From Pseudomonadota bacterium (GTDB taxonomy: Bacteria; Pseudomonadota; Alphaproteobacteria; Caulobacterales; Caulobacteraceae): 6,307 bases of DNA. The DNA lies in assembly GCA_023433585.1 (NCBI GenBank), contig JAEZCL010000045.1:1-6307 (forward strand). The letters run 5' to 3'. Made by a program: the position numbers and the translations under genes. The notes under the pieces are model-generated. The model was not told the DNA's origin. It saw only the letters and a list, made by a program, of their open reading frames with translations, and did not search any database. Positions 1-5,865 of the stretch are shown here, piece by piece; within the stretch, counting starts at the first letter, position 1, and the number at the start of each line of letters is the position of its first letter.

Positions 1-1569
1 GTGCTGGCCGCCCGCGATCCGGACCAGCCCGCCCGCACCCTGGCCGTGAACACCGGCGACGGCCGCGCCATGGCGGCGGGCGCGCCCTTCGGCTCGGCGG
101 TGCTGGGCGGCGACGATCTTTTCACCGGCAAGGTCGAGGAAGCAAACCCGGCCCTGGCCGTCCTGACCGGCCCGGCGGCGGCCCGCGACGCCGCCTTCGG
201 CCACCTGTTCCTGCCCCAGGGCGTGGCCGAGGCGCGCGGCCGCATCGCCCAGGGCTCCTCCGGCCCCATCGAGCTGATCGCCAAGGCGTTCCCCGACCGG
301 ACCCTGCATCTCTATGTGGCGCCCGAGGGCGACAAGCGCCGCGTCTGGCTGTTCGACGTCACGGCCCAGAAATCCACCGAGATGCAGCTGGCCCAGGCCC
401 AGAAGATGCAGGCGGTGGGCCAACTGGCCGGCGGCGTGGCCCACGATTTCAACAACATCCTGACGGCCATGCGGCTGCAGACCGACGCCCTGCTGGAACG
501 CCACCCGGTGGGCGATCCGTCGTATGACGGGCTGAACGCCATCCGCCAGACCGTGTCGCGCGCCGCCGGGCTGGTGTCCAAGCTGCTGGCCTTCTCGCGC
601 AAGGAGACGGTCAAACGCGAACGGCTGGACCTGGGCGAACTGGTGGCCGATTTCGCCGTGCTGCTGCGCCGCCTGCTGCATGAGGATGTGCGGCTGGAGA
701 CCGACTACGGCCGCGATCTGCCCGCCGTCACCGCCGACCGGGGCCAATTGGAGCGGGCGGTGATGAACCTGGCGGTCAACGCGCGCGACGCCATGCGCGG
801 GGTGGTGGAGCCGGGTGCGGGCGTGGTCACCATCCGCACCTTGCGCCTGTCCGCCGACCAGGCCCGCGAACTGGGCTGGACAGCCGCGCCGGACGGGGAT
901 GTGGCCCTGATCGAGGTGACCGACACCGGCCCCGGCGTGCCGCCCAAACTGCTGGACAAGATCTTCGAGCCCTTCTTCACCACCAAGCCGGTGGGCGAAG
1001 GCACGGGCATGGGCCTGGCCACCATTTACGGCATCATGCAGCAGGCCGGCGGCCATGTGGCGGTCCAGAACCTGGAAGGGCCGGACGGGGTCGCGGGCGC
1101 GGCCTTCCGCATGTTTCTGCCCGCTGCGGGCGAACAGGATCTGGCCGAAGCGATCACCGAACCCCGGCCCAAGAAAGCCACGCCGCGCGATCTGTCCGGC
1201 GCCGGGCGCATCCTGTTCGTCGAGGACGAATCCGCCGTGCGCCTGATCGCCGCCAAGCTGCTGCGCCAGCGCGGCTATGAGGTGATCGAGGCGGCCGACG
1301 GCGAGGAGGCGCTGATCCTGGCCGAGGAGCACGCGGGCCGGATCGACATGCTGATCTCGGACGTGGTCATGCCCGGCATGGACGGCCCGACCCTGCTCAA
1401 GAAGGCGCGCGACTATCTGGGCGAGATCCCGGTGATGTTCATTTCGGGTTACGCCGAGAGCGATTTCTCGGACCTGCTGACCGACGAGGCCAACGTCTCG
1501 TTCCTGCCCAAGCCGCTGGACATCAAGACCCTGGCCGAGCGGGTCAAGCAGGAGCTATACGCCGCCTAA
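1..1569 (+). CDS. cckA: CckA-like hybrid sensor histidine kinase, C-terminal 522 residues (5' end outside window)
   Basis: Seen: the frame is open from base 1 to TAA at 1567-1569. Residue numbers count from base 1. About residues 1-120 look like the end of a PAS region, closing with a WLFDVTAQK-type edge. The DHp helix follows, with QKMQAVGQLAGG and AHDFNN; the phospho-acceptor is His148 (442-444). The HATPase has an N box (MNLAVNARDA, Asn256/Asn260), G1 box DTGPG (308-312), FEPFF (322-326) and G2 GEGTGMGLA (332-340). The receiver has the acidic pair Glu408/Asp409, phospho-Asp454 in SDVVMPGMDG and Lys504 in LPKP. Known: CckA autophosphorylates, passes phosphate to its own receiver and then via ChpT to CtrA and CpdR, and can run in reverse as a phosphatase. 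The wording closely matches Caulobacter CckA as I recall it (HPVGDPSY and ISGYAE segments included), a protein of about 690 aa, so roughly 170 residues including the membrane anchors are probably missing. The GTG at base 1 is likely internal, not the start. Confidence 0.92.
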   Translation: MLAARDPDQPARTLAVNTGDGRAMAAGAPFGSAVLGGDDLFTGKVEEANPALAVLTGPAAARDAAFGHLFLPQGVAEARGRIAQGSSGPIELIAKAFPDRTLHLYVAPEGDKRRVWLFDVTAQKSTEMQLAQAQKMQAVGQLAGGVAHDFNNILTAMRLQTDALLERHPVGDPSYDGLNAIRQTVSRAAGLVSKLLAFSRKETVKRERLDLGELVADFAVLLRRLLHEDVRLETDYGRDLPAVTADRGQLERAVMNLAVNARDAMRGVVEPGAGVVTIRTLRLSADQARELGWTAAPDGDVALIEVTDTGPGVPPKLLDKIFEPFFTTKPVGEGTGMGLATIYGIMQQAGGHVAVQNLEGPDGVAGAAFRMFLPAAGEQDLAEAITEPRPKKATPRDLSGAGRILFVEDESAVRLIAAKLLRQRGYEVIEAADGEEALILAEEHAGRIDMLISDVVMPGMDGPTLLKKARDYLGEIPVMFISGYAESDFSDLLTDEANVSFLPKPLDIKTLAERVKQELYAA

Positions 1570-1938
1570 TCAGCCCTTGCCGCCGCGCCCGCGCCGCCCG
1601 TCGTGACGGCCGCCCCGATCATGGTCGCGGTCCCTGCGCCAGTCCCGCCGGTCGCGGCGGTCATGCCGGTCGTAGCGATGGTTCCGGGGCGGCGCATAGA
1701 CGGGGACCGGCGCCACATAGACGGGGCCGCCATAGCCGTAGGACGGCGGACAATAGTATTCGCTGACCCCGTAGGCGTTATACCGATAGTGGCAACTGGC
1801 TGTGGTCGCGGCGATCGCGTCGGCGGCCAGGGCCATGCCCTCCCAGAACGCCGGGTCGGAAGCGCAGCCGGCGAGGCCGAGACCCGCCGCCCCCGCGACG
1901 GCGAGATTGCGAAAGCGGCGAACGACCGAACGGGACAT
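1570..1938 (-). CDS. Small predicted lipoprotein with Tyr/Pro-rich core and Arg/Asp/His-rich tail
   Basis: A 122-aa protein that I do not recognise as a named family. Start choice: an ATG at 1953 is in frame, but GGGAGGG (1945-1951, read on the minus strand) lies six bases before the ATG at 1938, so 1938 is preferred. Seen: a basic N-terminus (RSVVRRFRN), a hydrophobic Ala/Gly/Leu stretch and the lipobox LAGC with Cys25, so signal peptidase II processing and lipidation are likely. Residue +2 is Ala, not Asp, which would favour outer-membrane sorting by the E. coli rule. Residues about 40-85 are rich in Tyr and Pro (YNAYGVSEYYC, PVYVAPVPVYAPP) with Cys49 and Cys63. Residues about 85-122 are almost wholly Arg, Asp, His and Gly. 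The TGA stop (1570-1572) touches the kinase TAA with no gap. Function unknown; an envelope protein with a charged, probably disordered tail is inferred. Confidence 0.72.
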   Translation of the reverse strand: MSRSVVRRFRNLAVAGAAGLGLAGCASDPAFWEGMALAADAIAATTASCHYRYNAYGVSEYYCPPSYGYGGPVYVAPVPVYAPPRNHRYDRHDRRDRRDWRRDRDHDRGGRHDGRRGRGGKG

Positions 1939-1944
1939 CCGGAA

Positions 1945-1951
1945 CCCTCCC
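1945..1951 (-). promoter_or_regulatory. Ribosome binding site that decides the lipoprotein start
   Basis: On the minus strand this reads GGGAGGG, six bases ahead of the ATG at 1938. The upstream in-frame ATG at 1953 overlaps this motif, so it cannot use it. This supports the shorter 122-aa product. Confidence 0.7.
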
Positions 1952-1974
1952 ATGAGCGGCCCCCGAGCCGTCGC

Positions 1975-2001
1975 CGGATCTTAACAGCGAACAGCGATCC
2001 G
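1975..2001. repeat. Inverted repeat CGGATC/GATCCG around a tandem heptamer AACAGCG
   Basis: CGGATC at 1975-1980 is the exact reverse complement of GATCCG at 1996-2001. Between and into the right arm lie two head-to-tail copies of AACAGCG (1983-1989 and 1990-1996). The element sits in the divergent region, 37 bases upstream of the lipoprotein start, where its promoter would be expected; on the minus strand it contains TTAAGAT, which resembles a -10. It could be an operator. Short palindromes also occur by chance, so the call is weak. Confidence 0.35.
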
Positions 2002-2045
2002 TGGAAACCGGCGCGGTTCTGACCATGACTGACGGACGCCTGGGG

Positions 2046-2073
2046 TTGTCCGGCGCCGTGTGGATGCTAACCC
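2046..2073 (+). promoter_or_regulatory. Putative housekeeping sigma-factor promoter for the DUF885 genes
   Basis: TTGTCCG (2046-2052), 13 bases, then GCTAACCC (2066-2073). The Caulobacter housekeeping consensus is, as I recall it, TTGACGS, 10-14 bases, GCTANAWC; the match is good in the -35 and in the GCTA core but imperfect in the rest of the -10. Transcription would start near 2080 and give a leader of about 20-25 bases before the ATG at 2103. Inferred from sequence only. Confidence 0.42.
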
Positions 2074-2091
2074 TTGGCGTCCCGCCCTATC

Positions 2092-2095
2092 GGAG
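2092..2095 (+). promoter_or_regulatory. Ribosome binding site for the first DUF885 gene
   Basis: GGAG lies seven bases before the ATG at 2103. The frame is open further upstream to 2001, but only the 2103 start has a Shine-Dalgarno at normal distance and puts the twin-arginine signal at the very N-terminus. The 34 upstream codons are therefore treated as non-coding. Confidence 0.65.
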
Positions 2096-2102
2096 TTGCG
2101 CC

Positions 2103-3896
2103 ATGATCGATCGCCGCCGCCTGCTTATGACCGCCGCCGGGGGCGCCGCCCTGGCCGCCGCGCCCGCCCTGGCCCGATCCGTCCAGGACGCCGACGCGCG
2201 GCTGAACGCCCTCATGGCCCGCCGCTTCGAGGAAAGCCTTGAGCGGTCGCCGGAGCGCGCCACCAGTCTGGGCCTGGACCGGGGCGACAAGGCCTATCTG
2301 GCGTCGCGCCTGACCGACACGAGCCCCGAAGCCGTCGTCGCCAACCGCGAGCGCGTCGTGCGCGAATGGGATGAACTGCGCGGCTTCGACGCGGCCGGGC
2401 TCAGCGAGACGGGCCGCATCAACCACGCCATCGCCGCCTTCAGCGCCGAGACGGCGGCGCTGGGCGCCCGCTTCCCCTACGGCGGCGGCGTGGGCCGGGG
2501 CGGCCCCTATGTCATCAACCAGCTGGCGGGGTCCTATTTCAACACGCCGGACTTCCTGGCCAACCAGCACCGGGTGGAGGACGCGGCGGGCGCCGACGCC
2601 TATCTGGCGCGGCTGGAGGCCTTCGCCGAGACCCTCGGCCACGAGACCGCGCGCATCGAGGCCGACGCGGCCCAGGGCGTGGCCCTGTCCGGCGTAATCC
2701 TGGACAAGACCGTCAGCCAGGTCTCGGCCCTGCGCGACACCCCGACGGACCGGACCACCCTGGTCGCCGCCCTGGCCCGCAAGACGGCGGACCTGGGTCT
2801 GACCGGATACGGCGCCCGCGCCGCCGCCATCGTGGATCAGCGGATCAAGCCGGCCCTGGACCGCCAGGTCCAGGTGCTGGAGGCGGGGCGCGCCACGGCG
2901 AGCGAGGACGTCGGCGTGTGGCGCCTGCCGGACGGCGAAGCCTTCTACGCCCAGGGCCTGCGGTCCAACACCACCACCGCGCTCAGCGCGGACGAAATCC
3001 ACCAGATGGGCCTGGAGCAGGTGGCCGAGATTTCGGCCGAGATCGACGGCCTGATGCGCCCCCTGGGCATGACCGAGGGCACGGTGGGCGAGCGGGTCGC
3101 GGCGCTGAACAACGACCCTCAATATCTCTATCCCAACACCGATGAGGGAAGGGCCGAACTGCTGGCGGCCCTGAACGCCCAGGTCGAGGCGCTGGAGCCG
3201 CTGCTGCCGCAGCTGTTCGGCCGCTTGCCGCGCTCGTCGGTGGAGATCCGGCGCGTGCCGCCGGAAATCCAGACCGGGGCGCCGGGCGGCTATTACCAGG
3301 GGCCGCCGCTGGATGGCTCGCGGCCGGGCGCCTACTACATCAACCTGCGCGACACGGCGAACTGGCCCAAATTCGCCCTGCCGACCCTGACCTATCACGA
3401 GGCGTCGCCGGGTCATCACCTGCAGGTGGCGCTGCAACGGGAGTCCGCGCATCTGCCCGACTGGCGCCGCGCGGGCGGCTTCTCGGCCTATTCGGAAGGC
3501 TGGGCGCTCTACGCCGAAAGCGTGGCGGGCGACGACCTGGACGTCTATGCGGGCGATCCCGTGGGGCGGATCGGCTATCTGCTGTCCTATCTGTTCCGGG
3601 CCACGCGGCTGGTTGTGGACACCGGCCTTCACGACAAGCGCTGGAGCCGTCAGCAGGCCATCGATTACATGGTGGCCCAGGGGGTGAAGCCGCCCAACGC
3701 CGCCCAGAGCGAGATCGACCGCTACTGCGTCATGCCGGGCCAGGCCTGCGCCTACAAAGTCGGCCACACCGTCATCGCCCGCCTGCGGGCCGAGGCCCAG
3801 GCGCGCCCCGGCTTCGACCTGCGCGCCTTCCACGACCGCGTGCTGGAGAACGGCTCCATGCCGCTGGCGGTGCTGGAGAGCGTGATGCGGGGCTGA
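2103..3896 (+). CDS. Tat-exported DUF885 family protein (putative zinc metallopeptidase), first of two paralogues
   Basis: A 597-aa protein of normal length for the DUF885 family (COG4805). Seen: N-terminus MIDRRRLLMTAAGG with twin arginines at 4-5(-6), an Ala/Gly-rich hydrophobic stretch and a likely signal peptidase site after ALA (Ala24), so Tat export to the periplasm is inferred. The middle (about 30-380) is largely helical-looking. The conserved core holds GSRPGAYYINLRD, then YHEASPGHHLQ (His432, Glu433, His438, His439) and SEGWALYAE (Glu465), and near the end RYCVMPGQA and YKVGHTV. Known: DUF885 proteins carry HExxPGHH and a downstream EGW and are thought to be metal-dependent hydrolases; the substrate is not established. 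Inferred: His432, His438 or His439 and Glu465 bind metal, and Glu433 is the base. The protein is homologous along its whole length to the next gene. No obvious terminator follows, so cotranscription is possible. Confidence 0.93.
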   Translation: MIDRRRLLMTAAGGAALAAAPALARSVQDADARLNALMARRFEESLERSPERATSLGLDRGDKAYLASRLTDTSPEAVVANRERVVREWDELRGFDAAGLSETGRINHAIAAFSAETAALGARFPYGGGVGRGGPYVINQLAGSYFNTPDFLANQHRVEDAAGADAYLARLEAFAETLGHETARIEADAAQGVALSGVILDKTVSQVSALRDTPTDRTTLVAALARKTADLGLTGYGARAAAIVDQRIKPALDRQVQVLEAGRATASEDVGVWRLPDGEAFYAQGLRSNTTTALSADEIHQMGLEQVAEISAEIDGLMRPLGMTEGTVGERVAALNNDPQYLYPNTDEGRAELLAALNAQVEALEPLLPQLFGRLPRSSVEIRRVPPEIQTGAPGGYYQGPPLDGSRPGAYYINLRDTANWPKFALPTLTYHEASPGHHLQVALQRESAHLPDWRRAGGFSAYSEGWALYAESVAGDDLDVYAGDPVGRIGYLLSYLFRATRLVVDTGLHDKRWSRQQAIDYMVAQGVKPPNAAQSEIDRYCVMPGQACAYKVGHTVIARLRAEAQARPGFDLRAFHDRVLENGSMPLAVLESVMRG

Positions 3897-3907
3897 TCCG
3901 GCCCCCG

Positions 3908-3937
3908 ATCATGAACAGGAACATGAAAGAGTTGTAA
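3908..3937. other. AT-rich patch in the gap between the two DUF885 genes
   Basis: Only 10 of these 30 bases are G or C, in a window that is otherwise very GC-rich. It contains a near-direct repeat (CATGAAC and ACATGAA). This could be part of a promoter for the second gene, but I could not place a -35/-10 pair with proper spacing. Confidence 0.3.
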
Positions 3938-3962
3938 GGCGCGGCGGACTTGTCCTGACGCC

Positions 3963-4000
3963 GGGGAGTGATACCCCTGTCGCCCAGAACATCTCAGGGG
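3963..4000 (+). promoter_or_regulatory. Two mutually exclusive hairpins, one covering the Shine-Dalgarno of the second DUF885 gene
   Basis: CCCCTG (3974-3979) is the exact complement of CAGGGG (3995-4000), giving a 6-bp GC-rich stem with a 15-base loop whose right arm contains most of the Shine-Dalgarno. The same CCCC can instead pair with GGGG at 3963-3966 (4-bp stem, 7-base loop), which would free the Shine-Dalgarno. The arrangement resembles an anti-SD/anti-anti-SD switch, but the stems are short and chance is a real alternative in GC-rich DNA. Confidence 0.3.
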
Positions 4001-4002
4001 AG
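3996..4002 (+). promoter_or_regulatory. Strong ribosome binding site for the second DUF885 gene
   Basis: AGGGGAG is seven bases before the ATG at 4010. It fixes the start there rather than at the in-frame GTG at 3968, which would also place 14 extra residues before the Tat motif. Confidence 0.75.
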
Positions 4003-4009
4003 CCCCGCC

Positions 4010-5830
4010 ATGATCGACCGCCGCCGCCTTCTGTTCACAGCCGCCGCGGGGGCCGGCCTGGCCGCCTCCGGCCAGGTGCTGGCCTTCACCCGTCAGGAGA
4101 CCGCCGAGACGGCCCTGAACGGGATCATGGAGCGCATCGTCCAGCAGATGGTCATGACGTCGCCGGAGACGGTGACCATGCTGGGCATGGACTCCGGCCC
4201 GATGGCCGCCCTGAAGTCGCAACTGGACGACCGCTCCATCGCCAAGATCGAGGCGGACAAGGTCGTTTTCCAGGGCTTCATGACCGAGATGGAGGCCCTG
4301 GACCGCTCGGCCCTGCCCGCGCGCAGCCAGGTGCACTACGACACGGTCAAGTATTTCGGCGACACGGTCGCCCACAGCTATGACTTCCCCTACGGCCAGG
4401 GGTTCCCCTCGCCCTACACGGTCAACCAGCTGGGCGGCTCCTACAACAGCATCCCCGACTTCCTGGACGCCCAGCACCGCATCGAAACGGCCGAAGACGC
4501 CGAGGCCTACATTTCGCGCCTGGAGGCCTTCCCCACCGCGCTGGACCAGGAGACCGAGCGGATGCGGCGCGACTTCGCCGCAGGCGCCGTGCCGCCGGAC
4601 TTCATCATCGAACGCACCGTGGGCCTCCTGGGCAACCTGACCGGCACGCCCGCCGCCGAGTCGGTGATGAGCACCTCCATCGCCCGCCGCACGGCCGAAA
4701 AGGACATCGGCGGCGACTGGGGCGAGCGCGCCCGCCGCATCGTCGAGGAGCAGGTCTATCCGGCCGTGGCGCGCCAGGCCGAGGCCCTGAACAGCCAGCG
4801 CGCCAACGCCGTGCACGACGCGGGCGTGTGGCGCCTGCCTCAGGGCGAGGACTATTACCGCTTCGGCCTGCGCTACTTCACCACCACCGAGATGACCGGC
4901 GCCGATGTTCACCGCATGGGCCTGGAGCAGGTGGCTGAGCTGACCGCGCGCGCCGACGAGATCCTGCGCGCCGAGGGCCGCACCGAAGGCACGGTGGGTC
5001 AGCGCATCTCGGCCCTGGCCCGTGATCCGGCCCAGCTCTATGCGAACACCGACGCGGGCCGCGAGGAGCTGCTGGCCTCGCTGAACGCCCAGATGGCGGA
5101 CATGCAGGCGCGCCTGCCCGAATATTTCGGCCGCATTCCCGTCTCGCCGGTGGAGGTGCGCCGCGTGCCCGCCGCCACCGAGGCGGGCGCGCCGGGCGGC
5201 TACTACATGCCGCCGGCCCTGGATGGCTCGCGGCCGGGCGCCTACTACATCAACCTGCGCGACACGGCCGAATGGCCCAAATTCACCCTGCCGACCCTGA
5301 CCTATCACGAGGCGTCGCCGGGCCATCACCATCAGATCGCCCTGCAGATGGAGAACGACGACGCGCCGATGCTGATGAAGCTGCTGGGCTTCTCGGCCTA
5401 CACCGAGGGCTGGGGCCTCTACGCCGAACAGCTGGCCGACGAGATGGGCGTCTATGCGGACAACCCGTGGGGCCGCCTGGGCTATCTGCAGTCGTTCATG
5501 TTCCGGGCCGTGCGCCTGGTGGTGGACTCCGGCCTGCACTCCGAGCGCTGGAGCCGCGAGCAGGCCATCCGTTACATGGTCGAGACCCTGGGCGACGCCG
5601 AGAGCACCGTCACCACCGAGGTGGAGCGCTACTGCGTCTGGCCCGGCCAGGCCGCCAGCTACAAGGTGGGCCAGACCGTGTGGGACAATCTGCGCACCCG
5701 CGCCATGACCCAGCTGGGCGACCGCTTCGACATCAAGAGCTTCCACGACACGGCGATGAACGCCGGCGGCGTGCCCCTGACGGTGCTGGAGCGGGTGGTC
5801 GACGACTGGATCGCGGCCCAGCGGGGCTGA
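4010..5830 (+). CDS. Tat-exported DUF885 family protein (putative zinc metallopeptidase), second of two paralogues
   Basis: A 606-aa protein, paralogous to the preceding gene and in the same orientation 113 bases downstream. Seen: MIDRRRLLFTAAAG with twin arginines, a hydrophobic run and a probable cleavage site after VLA (Ala25), so Tat-dependent export is likely. It keeps YGQGFPSPYTVNQLGGSYN early on, WRLPQGEDYY and HRMGLEQVAEL in the middle, then GSRPGAYYINLRD, YHEASPGHHHQ (His433, Glu434, His439, His440 and an extra His441) and TEGWGLYAE (Glu466), and RYCVWPGQA with YKVGQTVW near the end. All presumed metal and catalytic residues match those of its neighbour, so both look active. Differences lie mainly in the N-terminal half, and this protein has about nine extra C-terminal residues (DDWIAAQRG). 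Substrate unknown; divergence outside the core suggests the two process different substrates. A GC hairpin follows directly after the stop. Confidence 0.93.
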   Translation: MIDRRRLLFTAAAGAGLAASGQVLAFTRQETAETALNGIMERIVQQMVMTSPETVTMLGMDSGPMAALKSQLDDRSIAKIEADKVVFQGFMTEMEALDRSALPARSQVHYDTVKYFGDTVAHSYDFPYGQGFPSPYTVNQLGGSYNSIPDFLDAQHRIETAEDAEAYISRLEAFPTALDQETERMRRDFAAGAVPPDFIIERTVGLLGNLTGTPAAESVMSTSIARRTAEKDIGGDWGERARRIVEEQVYPAVARQAEALNSQRANAVHDAGVWRLPQGEDYYRFGLRYFTTTEMTGADVHRMGLEQVAELTARADEILRAEGRTEGTVGQRISALARDPAQLYANTDAGREELLASLNAQMADMQARLPEYFGRIPVSPVEVRRVPAATEAGAPGGYYMPPALDGSRPGAYYINLRDTAEWPKFTLPTLTYHEASPGHHHQIALQMENDDAPMLMKLLGFSAYTEGWGLYAEQLADEMGVYADNPWGRLGYLQSFMFRAVRLVVDSGLHSERWSREQAIRYMVETLGDAESTVTTEVERYCVWPGQAASYKVGQTVWDNLRTRAMTQLGDRFDIKSFHDTAMNAGGVPLTVLERVVDDWIAAQRG

Positions 5831-5838
5831 CGACTGGC

Positions 5839-5865
5839 GGGCGGAGCGGGTCGCCCGCTCCGCTC
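5839..5865. terminator. Perfect GC hairpin between convergent genes, likely bidirectional terminator
   Basis: GCGGAGCGGG (5841-5850), loop TCG, CCCGCTCCGC (5854-5863): ten perfect pairs, extendable by a G-T and a G-C pair to 5839/5865. It fills most of the 33-base space between the stops of the second DUF885 gene (5830) and the leftward DUF1176 gene (5864). There is no clear T-run on either side, so it is not a textbook intrinsic terminator, but position and symmetry suit ending transcription from both sides and protecting both 3' ends. Confidence 0.6.

Noticed and set aside
1981..1984. TTAA as part of a CtrA box, given the nearby CckA gene
   Set aside because: No second TTAA half at the seven-base spacing, and no GANTC methylation site was seen in this intergenic region.
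1603..2022. 139-codon plus-strand frame over the lipoprotein gene
   Set aside because: No ribosome site or family resemblance; the minus strand has a lipobox, a proper Shine-Dalgarno and a coherent signal peptide.
2067..3833. 588-codon open frame antisense to the first DUF885 gene
   Set aside because: Shadow of strong G/C third-position bias. The product is a repetitive Gly/Ala/Gln/Arg mix without recognisable domains, while the plus strand encodes a clear conserved family with signal peptide and ribosome site.
3894..3911. TGATC/GATCA hairpin at the stop of the first DUF885 gene as terminator
   Set aside because: Only five pairs, AT-containing, with an 8-base loop and no T-run; too weak to call.
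3911..3937. Eight-codon mini-ORF (MNRNMKEL) in the gap between the DUF885 genes
   Set aside because: No Shine-Dalgarno before it and no sign of attenuation codons; better explained as a by-product of the AT-rich patch.
3752..5746. 664-codon open frame antisense to the second DUF885 gene
   Set aside because: Same cause. Its composition resembles that of the other antisense frame because the two sense genes are paralogues, so this similarity is not independent evidence of coding.
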